Source of the DNA: Betaproteobacteria bacterium
Lineage (GTDB): Bacteria > Pseudomonadota > Gammaproteobacteria > Burkholderiales > SG8-41
DNA length: 8,634 nt
Assembly: GCA_016177355.1 (NCBI GenBank)
Contig: JACOVL010000002.1
Location: 1-8,634, forward strand
Reading direction: 5' to 3'
This document shows positions 1 to 6,578 of this stretch, piece by piece. The first letter of the stretch is position 1. Each line of letters starts with the position of its first letter. Both the position numbers and the translations under genes were made by a program. Under the pieces are notes generated by a model. That model was not told the DNA's origin and did not search any database. It saw only the letters and a program-made list of their open reading frames with translations.

Positions 1-1
1 C

Positions 2-625
2 GATGTGTTCAACGAGATGCGCAAAGGGATGAATTCGATCGCCGGCATCACCTGGGAGCGGCTCGAAGCGGAAAGCGGCGTGACCTATCCCTGCGAAAAG
101 GAGGGTGATCCTGGACAACCAATTGTATTTATTGATAAATTTCCAACGCCAACGGGCCGGGCCAGGTTCGTGCCGGCCGACATCATCCCGGCGGCGGAGC
201 GCCCGGACAGGCAGTTTCCGTTCGTGCTGATCACCGGGCGCCAGCTCGAGCACTGGCACACCGGTGCCATCACCCGCCGCGCCTCGGTGCTGGACGCGAT
301 CGAGCCCGAGCCGACCGCGACGCTGCACCCGCTCGATCTCGATGCGCTCGGCGCGCGGGGCGGCGACGTGATCACGGTGGAGTCCCGGCGCGGGATCATC
401 TCGCTCTACGCGCGGGCCGACGACGGCACGCCGCGCGGCGCCGTGTTCGTGCCGTTCTGCTTCTACGAGGCGGCGGCGAACCTGCTCACCAACCCGGCGC
501 TCGACCCGATCGGCAAGATTCCCGAGTTCAAGTACTGCGCGGTGAAGGTGATGAAGGGCGGAGAGCTCACGCCGCGCTCGAGCTACGGCGGCGGCCAGGC
601 GCTCGCCGGACTGGGAACAGCGTAA
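2..625 (+). CDS. Formate dehydrogenase alpha subunit (molybdopterin oxidoreductase), C-terminal fragment
   Basis: The gene runs in from the left edge and ends at TAA 623-625, so only about 207 C-terminal residues are visible. They match the end of the large catalytic subunit of soluble, probably NAD-linked formate dehydrogenases, which bind a bis-molybdopterin guanine dinucleotide cofactor and oxidise formate to CO2. The diagnostic parts are FPTPTGRARF, the cofactor-domain stretch ITGRQLEHWHTGAITRRA, and the tail NPALDPIGKIPEFKYCAVKV. The catalytic Cys/Sec and Fe-S domains would lie upstream, outside the window. An intrinsic terminator follows 22 bp after the stop, so this looks like the last gene of its operon; fdsC- or fdsD-like genes do not follow it. 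A run of codons at 104-151 is unusually AT-rich (see findings). Another molybdopterin oxidoreductase is possible, but the LEHWHTG and IPEFKYCAV motifs favour formate dehydrogenase. The link to formate fits fhs and oxc nearby. Confidence 0.86.
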   Translation, partial: DVFNEMRKGMNSIAGITWERLEAESGVTYPCEKEGDPGQPIVFIDKFPTPTGRARFVPADIIPAAERPDRQFPFVLITGRQLEHWHTGAITRRASVLDAIEPEPTATLHPLDLDALGARGGDVITVESRRGIISLYARADDGTPRGAVFVPFCFYEAAANLLTNPALDPIGKIPEFKYCAVKVMKGGELTPRSSYGGGQALAGLGTA

Positions 626-647
626 GAAGAAAGTATTCGGCGCCAGG

Positions 648-668
648 CGCGAGAGGCCTCGCGTTTTT
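648..668 (+). terminator. Intrinsic terminator after the formate dehydrogenase gene
   Basis: A perfect 6-bp G/C-rich stem (CGCGAG 648-653 with CTCGCG 658-663) with a 4-nt AGGC loop is followed at once by five T (664-668). It lies 22 bp after the formate dehydrogenase stop and 43 bp before the fhs start. It should end the upstream operon, which implies that fhs has its own promoter downstream of it or depends on read-through. No convincing promoter for fhs was found in 669-711. Confidence 0.75.
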
Positions 669-711
669 GCGTCCCTACATTTTCAAAGATCGTTCAGGAG
701 AGGGAAACAAC

Positions 712-2388
712 ATGCCATTATCGGACATCGAAATCGCGCAGCAGGCGAAGATGCTGCGCATCACCAAGGTCGCCGAGAAGCTCGGCATACCCGAGGAACA
801 TCTCGTCCCATACGGTCATTACAAGGCGAAGGTGTCGCTCGACTTCGTGGACGGCCTCGCCAAGAAGAAGGATGGCAAGTTGATCCTGGTGACGGCGATC
901 ACGCCGACACCGGCGGGTGAAGGCAAGACCACGACCACGGTGGGGCTCGGCGACGCCCTCAATCGGATCGGCAAGAAAGCGATCCTCTGCCTGCGCGAAC
1001 CGAGCCTCGGCCCGGTGTTCGGCATGAAAGGAGGCGCTGCGGGCGGCGGCTACGCGCAGGTGGTGCCGATGGAAGACATCAACCTGCATTTCACCGGCGA
1101 CTTCAACGCCATCGGGCTCGCGAACAACCTGCTCGCGGCGGCGATTGACAACCACATCCATCACGGCAACGAGTTGGGCATAGACGTGCGCCGCATCACG
1201 TGGAAGCGCGTGGTGGACATGAACGACCGCGCGCTGCGCGACATCTCCATCGCGCTCGGCGGCCCGGGCAACGGCTACCCGCGCCAGGATGGATTCGACA
1301 TCGTGGTGGCCTCCGAGATCATGGCGATATTCTGCCTGGCGACCTCGCTCAAGGACCTGAAGACCCGGCTCGGCAACATCGTCATCGGCACTACCCGCGA
1401 CCAGAAGCCGGTCACCGCGCGCGATCTCAAGGTGCACGGCGCGATGACGGTGCTGCTCAAGGATGCGCTCGCGCCCAATCTGGTGCAGACGCTCGAGAAC
1501 AACCCGGCGTTCATCCACGGCGGGCCGTTCGCCAACATCGCGCACGGCTGCAATTCGGTGATCGCGACCCAGACGGCGCTGAAGCTCGCCGACTACGTGG
1601 TGACCGAGGCCGGGTTTGGCGCCGACCTCGGCGCGGAGAAGTTCATCGACATCAAGTGCCGCAAGTCGGGACTGCGGCCGGACGCGGTGGTGATCGTCGC
1701 CACCATCCGCGCGTTGAAGCACCACGGCGGCGTGGACCGCGCCGACTACAACAAGGAGAACCTCGCGGCGCTGGAGAAGGGCATCACCAACCTCGAGCGC
1801 CACGTCAACAACGTGCGCAACCACTACGGGCTGCCGTGCGTGGTGTCGGTCAACCGCTTCAACTTCGACACCCCGGCCGAGCACGATCTGCTGAAGAGGA
1901 AGATGGCGCACCACGAAGCCCCGGTCATCCTTGCCACGCACTGGGCCGACGGCAGCAAGGGGGCGGAAGAGGTCGCCCGCACCGTAGTTGACCTCATTGA
2001 GAAGGTCCCCTCGGACTTCAAGTACGTCTACGAGGACGGGATGCCGCTGTGGGACAAGATCAAGACCATCGCCACCAGGATCTACGGCGCGGGCGAGGTC
2101 ACCGCCGACGCCAAGGTGCGCGCCCAGATCAGGAAGCTGCAGGACGACGGCTACGGCCACTATCCGGTGTGCGTCGCGAAGACCCAGTACTCGTTTTCGA
2201 CCGATCCGCAGTTGCGCGCCGCGCCCTCGGGCCACGTGATCAACGTCCGTGAAGTGCGGCTCGCCGCCGGCGCCGAGTTCGTCGTCATGGTGTGCGGCGA
2301 CGTCATGACCATGCCGGGCCTGCCGAAGGTGCCGTCCGCGGAGAAGATAGATCTCACCGACGACGGCAAGGTGGTGGGGCTGTTCTGA
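712..2388 (+). CDS. fhs: Formate-tetrahydrofolate ligase
   Basis: This cytoplasmic enzyme makes 10-formyl-tetrahydrofolate from formate, tetrahydrofolate and ATP, feeding C1 units to purines, serine and formyl-methionine. The product of 558 residues matches the family length (about 555-560) and is full length. Visible hallmarks are the nucleotide-binding loop TPTPAGEGKTT (residues 64-74), REPSLGPVFGMKGGAAGGG (95-113), HFTGDFNAIG (127-136), the ITWKRVVDMNDRALR stretch, the EAGFGADLGAEKF motif and TIRALKHHGGV. I chose ATG 712 because AGGAGAGGG (696-704) sits 7 bp upstream and MPLSDIEIAQ is a normal N-terminus. The frame is open back to a TTG at 667, but that codon lies in the terminator T-run. 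The gene stands between a terminator and a terC-family gene, so it may be its own unit. In context it is the assimilatory outlet for formate made from oxalate, with formate dehydrogenase as the dissimilatory outlet; that pairing is inference. Confidence 0.98.
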   Translation: MPLSDIEIAQQAKMLRITKVAEKLGIPEEHLVPYGHYKAKVSLDFVDGLAKKKDGKLILVTAITPTPAGEGKTTTTVGLGDALNRIGKKAILCLREPSLGPVFGMKGGAAGGGYAQVVPMEDINLHFTGDFNAIGLANNLLAAAIDNHIHHGNELGIDVRRITWKRVVDMNDRALRDISIALGGPGNGYPRQDGFDIVVASEIMAIFCLATSLKDLKTRLGNIVIGTTRDQKPVTARDLKVHGAMTVLLKDALAPNLVQTLENNPAFIHGGPFANIAHGCNSVIATQTALKLADYVVTEAGFGADLGAEKFIDIKCRKSGLRPDAVVIVATIRALKHHGGVDRADYNKENLAALEKGITNLERHVNNVRNHYGLPCVVSVNRFNFDTPAEHDLLKRKMAHHEAPVILATHWADGSKGAEEVARTVVDLIEKVPSDFKYVYEDGMPLWDKIKTIATRIYGAGEVTADAKVRAQIRKLQDDGYGHYPVCVAKTQYSFSTDPQLRAAPSGHVINVREVRLAAGAEFVVMVCGDVMTMPGLPKVPSAEKIDLTDDGKVVGLF

Positions 2389-2393
2389 TCCGG

Positions 2394-2399
2394 TATAAT
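2394..2399 (+). promoter_or_regulatory. Possible -10 box for the TerC-family gene
   Basis: An exact TATAAT lies 5 bp after the fhs stop and 35 bp before the terC-family ATG, in otherwise GC-rich sequence. Transcription would start near 2406 and give a leader of about 29 nt. No good -35 hexamer exists at 16-18 bp upstream (the region reads GTGGTGG), so a regulated or weak sigma-70 promoter is more likely than a strong one. Read-through from fhs is also possible, since no terminator separates the two genes. Confidence 0.45.
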
Positions 2400-2434
2400 C
2401 CGCCCGCCGGAAAAACGAGGGGGAAGCATCAACC

Positions 2435-3217
2435 ATGGAATTCCTGAACGAGTTGCAGACCGCTGCGTTCTGGACCGGGTTGCTGGCCATCATCTGGGTC
2501 AACATCATCCTGTCCGGGGACAACGCGGTGGTAATCGCGCTTGCGGCGCGCTCGCTGCCCCAGCGCCAGCAGACGCAGGCGGTGTTCTGGGGCGCCGGTG
2601 CGGCCGTCGTATTGCGGATCATCCTCACGGTCTTTGCCGTGGCGTTGCTGAGGTACCCCTATCTGAAGCTGATCGGCGGCGTACTGCTGTTCTGGATCGC
2701 GGTCAAGCTGGTGGTGCCGGAGGAAGGCGGCGGGGACGACGTCGAGTCGAGCGACAACCTGTGGGCGGCGATCAAGACCATCCTCATCGCCGACCTGGTG
2801 ATGAGCCTCGACAACGTGATCGCCGTGGCAGCGGTGGCCAAAGGCAGCCTGCTGTTGCTGATTCTCGGGCTGGCGATCAGCATTCCGCTGGTCATCTTCG
2901 GCGCGACCATGCTGATGAAACTCATGGGACGCTACCCGGAGATCGTCACGATCGGGGCGGCGCTGATCGGCTACGTGGCCGGCGAAATGATGGTGACCGA
3001 CCCGGTCGTGATCGAGTGGTTCACGGCCAACGCCCACTGGATGATCGACTTCGAGGTCTTTTCGATCCTCGGCGCCAGGCTCGAATTGTCAACCGCCGGG
3101 CTGATCGGCGCGGCCATCGTCGTCGCGGCCGGCAAGTGGCTTGCTGCGCGTGCGGCCGAAGCCGGGGATGTTGTGGATCTCGCCGCACATGGGCGGCAGA
3201 ATAAGGCTCCGCATTGA
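2435..3217 (+). CDS. TerC/YjbE-family integral membrane protein, probable metal ion exporter
   Basis: The 260-residue product is an inner-membrane protein with about seven hydrophobic segments. The TerC family signatures are a first helix with ILSGDNAVVIALA (acidic Asp29) and a central helix with IADLVMSLDNVIAVAAVA (Asp120, Asp126); these membrane-embedded Asp/Asn residues are conserved in the family. Residues 97-108 form an acidic cytoplasmic or periplasmic loop (EEGGGDDVESSD). Length and pattern fit the short YjbE-like branch rather than the longer Alx or tellurite-operon TerC proteins. Several TerC relatives export Mn2+, so a divalent-metal role is plausible, but substrate cannot be read from sequence. 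ATG 2435 is preceded by GAGGGGGA at 2417-2424. No yybP-ykoY riboswitch can fit in the 46-bp gap from fhs. Its relation to the formate and oxalate genes is unclear and may be accidental. Confidence 0.9.
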   Translation: MEFLNELQTAAFWTGLLAIIWVNIILSGDNAVVIALAARSLPQRQQTQAVFWGAGAAVVLRIILTVFAVALLRYPYLKLIGGVLLFWIAVKLVVPEEGGGDDVESSDNLWAAIKTILIADLVMSLDNVIAVAAVAKGSLLLLILGLAISIPLVIFGATMLMKLMGRYPEIVTIGAALIGYVAGEMMVTDPVVIEWFTANAHWMIDFEVFSILGARLELSTAGLIGAAIVVAAGKWLAARAAEAGDVVDLAAHGRQNKAPH

Positions 3218-3296
3218 GCGGGCCGGCGGCGGCCTGGACAGGCGCGGTTTATTGCAGCGCATCAATCCGGCGCAACGGGCACAGATCTCGGGAAAA

Positions 3297-3310
3297 TTGA
3301 CGCCGGTCAA
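3297..3310. promoter_or_regulatory. Crp/Fnr-type operator upstream of tctC (TTGAC-N4-GTCAA)
   Basis: A perfect inverted repeat TTGAC-GCCG-GTCAA, extended by one more pair (ATTGAC 3296-3301, GTCAAT 3306-3311), lies 118 bp before the tctC start. It has the FNR/FixK-type layout of two TTGA/TCAA half-sites with a six-base centre. The same arms recur at 7247-7260 beside the regulator gene. I infer that the Crp/Fnr regulator encoded at 6579-7187 binds here and controls tctCBA. Confidence 0.7.
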
Positions 3311-3332
3311 TGGCTCATGAGGTTGGTTCACG

Positions 3333-3352
3333 GATGATTACGCGGTCATAAT
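3333..3352 (+). promoter_or_regulatory. Candidate tctCBA promoter region (two possible -10 boxes)
   Basis: Two -10 candidates follow the operator. GATGAT at 3333-3338 (4 of 6 consensus bases) begins 29.5 bp from the operator centre, the class II activator spacing also found at oxc. CATAAT at 3347-3352 (5 of 6) is the better hexamer, with TTGGTT at 3323-3328 as a weak -35 at an 18-bp spacing; that would place the operator centre near -55.5, which is not a usual FNR spacing. The sequence does not decide between them. Confidence 0.4.
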
Positions 3353-3428
3353 AGCGATGTAGCAACGGGCAGGGCGGTCACGGCACCACCAGAACGGCTT
3401 GTTTCACAACAGACAGGAGGAGTGAGTC

Positions 3429-4427
3429 ATGCGTATCCAGCGTATCTTTACATGCAACGCGGTGTTGTTGGCGATGGCTTTTGCCGGTCCGGCGGCGGCA
3501 TGGGAGCCGAGCAAGACGGTCGAGTTCGTCATCCCGGCGGGCCAGGGCGGCGGCGCCGACCAGATGGCGCGTTTCACCCAGGGCGTGGTTGCCAAGCACA
3601 ACCTGATGGCGCAGTCGATCGTGCCGATCAACAAGTCGGGCGGGGCCGGCGCGGAGGGCTTCCTCGACGTCAAGGCCTCGAAAGGCGACGAGCACAAGAT
3701 CATCATCACGCTCTCCAACCTGTTCACGACCCCGCTCGCAACCGGCGTGCCGTTCAACTGGAAGGACCTGACCCCGGTGGCGATGCTGGCCCTGGACAAC
3801 TTTGTCCTCTGGGTAAACTCCGAAACGCCGTACAAGTCGCCGAAGGATTACCTCGATGCGGCGAAGAAGGCGGGCCCCGGCAAGTTCAATATGGGCGGCA
3901 CCGGCGCGAAGCAGGAAGACCAGATCATCACGGTCGCGATCGAAAAAGCGGCGGGAGTGAAGTTCACCTACGTGCCGTTCAAGGGCGGCGGGGCGGTCGC
4001 GACGCAGCTGGTCGGGAACCACGTCAACTCCACGGTGAACAATCCGATCGAGGCGGTGGCGCACTGGCGCTCCGGGAAGCTGCGCCCGCTGTGCGTATTT
4101 GAAAAGCAGCGCATGCCGTACAAGAACAAGGTGACCGAGACCATGGCGTGGGGCGACATCCCGACCTGCAGGGAAGCGGGCATCCCGATGGACTACCTGA
4201 TGCTGCGCGGCATCTTCATGCCCGCCGGCGTGTCGCAGGACGTGGTCAATTTCTACATCGAGTTCTTCAAGAAAGTGCGCGGCACCGCGGAATGGAAGAA
4301 GCTCATGGAGGACGGCGCTTTCAACCAGAGCTTCATGACCGGCAAGGAGTACGCCGATTGGGTCGCGAATGCGGAGAACGTGCACCGCGAGCTCATGAGG
4401 GAGGCAGGCTTCCTCGCCAAGAAATAG
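3429..4427 (+). CDS. tctC: Tripartite tricarboxylate transporter substrate-binding protein (TctC/Bug family)
   Basis: This is the periplasmic receptor of a TctABC secondary transporter, which captures a carboxylate and hands it to the TctA/TctB membrane complex. The 332-residue product starts with a clear export signal: Arg residues at 2 and 5, a hydrophobic core VLLAMAFAG, and a probable cleavage after AAA (residue 24). The mature protein shows the Bug-family fold features: the first ligand loop PAGQGGGAD (36-44) and the second loop around GGTGAKQED (156-164), followed by YVPFKGGGA and VNNPIEA. Bug receptors hold carboxylate groups in these loops, but the ligand cannot be named from sequence. 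ATG 3429 has a full AGGAGG (3415-3420) 8 bp upstream, the strongest ribosome site in the window. It is first in tctC-tctB-tctA and is followed by a strong terminator that should leave the receptor in excess over the membrane parts. The upstream Crp/Fnr box suggests co-regulation with oxc, which makes oxalate a candidate ligand. Confidence 0.92.
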   Translation: MRIQRIFTCNAVLLAMAFAGPAAAWEPSKTVEFVIPAGQGGGADQMARFTQGVVAKHNLMAQSIVPINKSGGAGAEGFLDVKASKGDEHKIIITLSNLFTTPLATGVPFNWKDLTPVAMLALDNFVLWVNSETPYKSPKDYLDAAKKAGPGKFNMGGTGAKQEDQIITVAIEKAAGVKFTYVPFKGGGAVATQLVGNHVNSTVNNPIEAVAHWRSGKLRPLCVFEKQRMPYKNKVTETMAWGDIPTCREAGIPMDYLMLRGIFMPAGVSQDVVNFYIEFFKKVRGTAEWKKLMEDGAFNQSFMTGKEYADWVANAENVHRELMREAGFLAKK

Positions 4428-4435
4428 CGCAACCT

Positions 4436-4462
4436 GTAGGAGCGGGCGCCACGCCCGCTCCT
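4436..4462 (+). repeat. REP-like palindrome (GTAG tetranucleotide plus hairpin)
   Basis: GTAG (4436-4439) runs directly into a GC-rich palindrome starting GGAGCGGGCG, closely resembling the GTAGGAGCGGGC-type extragenic palindromes (REPs) common in Pseudomonas and relatives, which are mobilised by RAYT transposases. Only one copy is in this window, so repetition is inferred from resemblance. It begins 8 bp after the tctC stop, a typical extragenic REP position, and it doubles as the stem of the terminator listed next. Confidence 0.35.
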
Positions 4463-4468
4463 CTTTTT
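4438..4468 (+). terminator. Strong intrinsic terminator between tctC and tctB
   Basis: An 11-bp perfect stem (4438-4448 with 4452-4462) closed by a 3-nt CCA loop is followed by C and five T (4464-4468), then more pyrimidines. It lies 10 bp after the tctC stop and 65 bp before the tctB start. In transporter operons such a hairpin after the receptor gene lowers expression of the membrane genes and protects the receptor mRNA 3' end. No separate promoter for tctB was seen, so partial read-through is expected. Confidence 0.8.
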
Positions 4469-4474
4469 CTTCTC

Positions 4475-4501
4475 CGGGGCGGGGCATTTGTCTGCGCCCC
4501 G
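4475..4501 (+). other. Second hairpin in the tctC-tctB gap
   Basis: CGGGGCG (4475-4481) can pair with CGCCCCG (4495-4501) over a 13-nt loop. No T-run follows (GTATTTCTCG comes next), so it is not a standard intrinsic terminator. It lies 32 bp before the tctB start and could stabilise the processed tctBA message. This is a weak structural call. Confidence 0.35.
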
Positions 4502-4533
4502 TATTTCTCGCGTTTACCGGAGCAGCGGCTGAG

Positions 4534-5040
4534 ATGGAAAACAACGACGAATCGGCGCATCGTGCGGTACGCATGGTCACCATGGACGTCATCGTCGCGG
4601 CGCTGATCTTCGCGCTCGGCGCGCTGGTGGTCTACGAAAGCAACCGGCTCGGTTCGGGCTGGGACGAAAACGGTCCACAGGCGGGGTATTTCCCGTTCTA
4701 TATCAGCCTGCTGATCTGCATCTCGGGCGCGGTGGTGTTCGTGCAAGGCCTGCTCAAGCTCAAGTCCGACATGAAGGTTTTCGTCACGCTAGGTCAGTTC
4801 AGGCAGGTGCTGGTGATCCTGCTGCCCTCCGCGGCCTATGTGCTGGGGGTCCAGCTGGTCGGCATCTATGTTCCGTCGGCCGTGTTCATCGGGCTGTTCA
4901 TGAAGATCGTCGGCAAGTACAGCGGGCTGCGCAGCGCGGCAGTCGGTCTCTCAGTCAGCGTGATCGCATTCCTGCTGTTCGAGGTGTGGTTCAAGATCCC
5001 CCTGCCCAAGGGCCCGTTCGAGAAGCTGATCGGCTATTAG
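4534..5040 (+). CDS. tctB: Tripartite tricarboxylate transporter small membrane subunit TctB
   Basis: TctB is the poorly conserved small inner-membrane subunit that pairs with TctA. The 168-residue product has four predicted hydrophobic helices: about residues 17-36 (DVIVAALIFALGALVVYES), 50-70, 87-105 and a final pair of segments around 108-155. The loop GPQAGYFPFY after helix one is the typical TctB signature, which usually reads GPGFFP or similar, and the ending EVWFKIPLPKGPFE is also typical. ATG 4534 has GGAG at 4519-4522 as a modest ribosome site; a start at Met14 or Met17 would also keep all helices. It lies 106 bp after tctC, across a terminator hairpin, and 27 bp before tctA, with which it is surely co-transcribed. 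Identification rests on the motifs and on its place between the other two subunits. Confidence 0.9.
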   Translation: MENNDESAHRAVRMVTMDVIVAALIFALGALVVYESNRLGSGWDENGPQAGYFPFYISLLICISGAVVFVQGLLKLKSDMKVFVTLGQFRQVLVILLPSAAYVLGVQLVGIYVPSAVFIGLFMKIVGKYSGLRSAAVGLSVSVIAFLLFEVWFKIPLPKGPFEKLIGY

Positions 5041-5067
5041 CGCGGACACGGGCGAGGACCATCGAAG

Positions 5068-6576
5068 GTGGAAGAACTCAACGCGCTGTTTCACGGCTTC
5101 TCGATCGCGCTGACGCCGTTCAACCTGGGGCTGATGTTCGTCGGCATCATCCTCGGCGTCATCATCGGCGTGCTGCCGGGGCTGGGGGGCGCGAACGGGG
5201 TGGCGATCCTGCTGCCGCTCACGTTTACCATGCCGCCGACCTCCGCGATCATCATGCTTTCGTGCATTTACTGGGGCGCGCTGTTCGGCGGCGCGATCAC
5301 CTCGATACTGTTCAACATTCCCGGCGAGCCGTGGTCGGTGGCGACGACCTTCGACGGCTATCCGATGGCGCAGCAGGGCCGCGCGGGCGAGGCGCTCACC
5401 GGCGCGTTCACCTCGTCTTTCGTCGGCGCCCTGGTGGCGGTCCTGATCTTCACTTTCCTCGCGCCGCTGATCGCCAATTTCGCGCTGCAGTTCGGGCCGC
5501 CCGAGTTCTTCTCGGTCTACCTGCTGACTTTCTGCAGCTTCGTCGGCACCGGCAAGGGCAATCCGTTCAAGATCATCGCCTCGATGATGCTGGGCTTTGC
5601 GATGGCGGCGGTCGGCATAGACATCGTCACCGGCCAGTTGCGGCTGACGTTCGGATTCACCGAGCTGCTGTCCGGCTTCAACTTCCTGGTCGCGGTGATC
5701 GGGCTGTTCGGCATCGGCGAGATACTGCTTTCCATGGAGGAGGGGCTGTCGTTCTCCGGTCACGGCGCCAAGATCAACCCGAGGATCGTGCTCGAAACCT
5801 GGGCCAGGCTGCCGCGTTACTGGGCGACCTCGATCCGCAGCTGCATCATCGGCTGCTGGATGGGGATTATCCCGGGCGGCGCGACCCCGGCATCCTTCAT
5901 GAGCTACGGCGTGGCGCGCCAGATGTCGCGCGAGGGGAACAAGTTCGGCACCGGCCAGCTCGAGGGGGTGGTCGCGCCGGAGACCGCGGCGCATGCCGCC
6001 GGCACCTCCGCGCTGCTGCCGATGATCACGCTCGGCATACCCGGCTCGCCGACCGCCGCCGTGCTGCTCGGGGGGCTGATGATCTGGGGCCTGCAGCCCG
6101 GCCCGCTGCTGTTCGTGGAGCAGAAGGACTTCGTGTGGGGGTTGATCGCCAGCATGTATCTCGGCAATATCGCGGGGCTGATCGTGGTGCTCACCATGGT
6201 GCCGTTCTTTGCCGCCATCCTGCGCGTCCCGTTTTCGATCATCGCGCCGGTGATCGTGGTGATCTGCGCGATCGGCGCCTACACCGTCAAGAACAACATG
6301 CTCGACGTGTGGATGATAGTGGTGTTCGGGATCGTGGGCTACGCTTTCAAGAAGCTCGATTATCCGCTGGCGCCGATGGTGCTGGCGCTGGTGCTGGGTG
6401 ATGCCGCCGAGAGTTCGTTCCGCCAGGCGATGTTGATCTCGCAGGGAAATCTGACTGTGTTCTGGTCGAACTGGCTGGTGGGCAGCCTCACCACGCTCGC
6501 GCTGGCGCTGTTGTTCTGGCCACTCGTCACGGCATTGCGCGACCGGTTGCGCGCGCCCGCGCCGGCAGCGCGCTAA
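5068..6576 (+). CDS. tctA: Tripartite tricarboxylate transporter large permease subunit TctA
   Basis: TctA forms the translocation path of the system and is driven by an ion gradient. The 502-residue product is full length for the family and has about ten to twelve hydrophobic helices. Family signatures appear in both halves of its internal repeat: GVLPGLGGANG (34-44) with NIPGEPWS (83-90) in the first, and IIPGGATPASFMSYG, PETAAHAAGTSALLP and LGIPGSPTAA (322-331) in the second. The PETA and GIPGSP motifs mark the conserved transport core. The start is GTG 5068, supported by GAGGA at 5054-5058 and by the normal N-terminus MEELNALFHGFSIAL; no ATG fits as well. It follows tctB by 27 bp. Its TAA stop is 2 bp from the stop of the convergent regulator gene, so transcripts from the two strands must overlap unless terminated inside coding sequence. 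Confidence 0.96.
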   Translation: MEELNALFHGFSIALTPFNLGLMFVGIILGVIIGVLPGLGGANGVAILLPLTFTMPPTSAIIMLSCIYWGALFGGAITSILFNIPGEPWSVATTFDGYPMAQQGRAGEALTGAFTSSFVGALVAVLIFTFLAPLIANFALQFGPPEFFSVYLLTFCSFVGTGKGNPFKIIASMMLGFAMAAVGIDIVTGQLRLTFGFTELLSGFNFLVAVIGLFGIGEILLSMEEGLSFSGHGAKINPRIVLETWARLPRYWATSIRSCIIGCWMGIIPGGATPASFMSYGVARQMSREGNKFGTGQLEGVVAPETAAHAAGTSALLPMITLGIPGSPTAAVLLGGLMIWGLQPGPLLFVEQKDFVWGLIASMYLGNIAGLIVVLTMVPFFAAILRVPFSIIAPVIVVICAIGAYTVKNNMLDVWMIVVFGIVGYAFKKLDYPLAPMVLALVLGDAAESSFRQAMLISQGNLTVFWSNWLVGSLTTLALALLFWPLVTALRDRLRAPAPAAR

Positions 6577-6578
6577 AG

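Noticed and set aside
667..711. Upstream TTG start for fhs
   Set aside because: The codon lies in the T-run of the terminator and has no ribosome site, while ATG 712 has AGGAGAGGG at good spacing.
2389..2434. Manganese (yybP-ykoY) riboswitch before the TerC-family gene
   Set aside because: The 46-bp gap is too short and none of the conserved core is present.
718..2628. Long open frame of 636 codons on the minus strand across fhs
   Set aside because: It is antisense to a certain fhs, has low-complexity His/Arg/Asp-rich composition typical of GC-rich shadow frames, and shows no family motif.
3219..3233. GC-rich inverted repeat just after the TerC-family stop as terminator
   Set aside because: The stem is short (about 5 bp) and is followed by TGGACAGG, not a T-run.
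3378..4592. Minus-strand open frame opposite tctC
   Set aside because: It overlaps a well-supported receptor gene entirely and has a composition typical of an antisense shadow.
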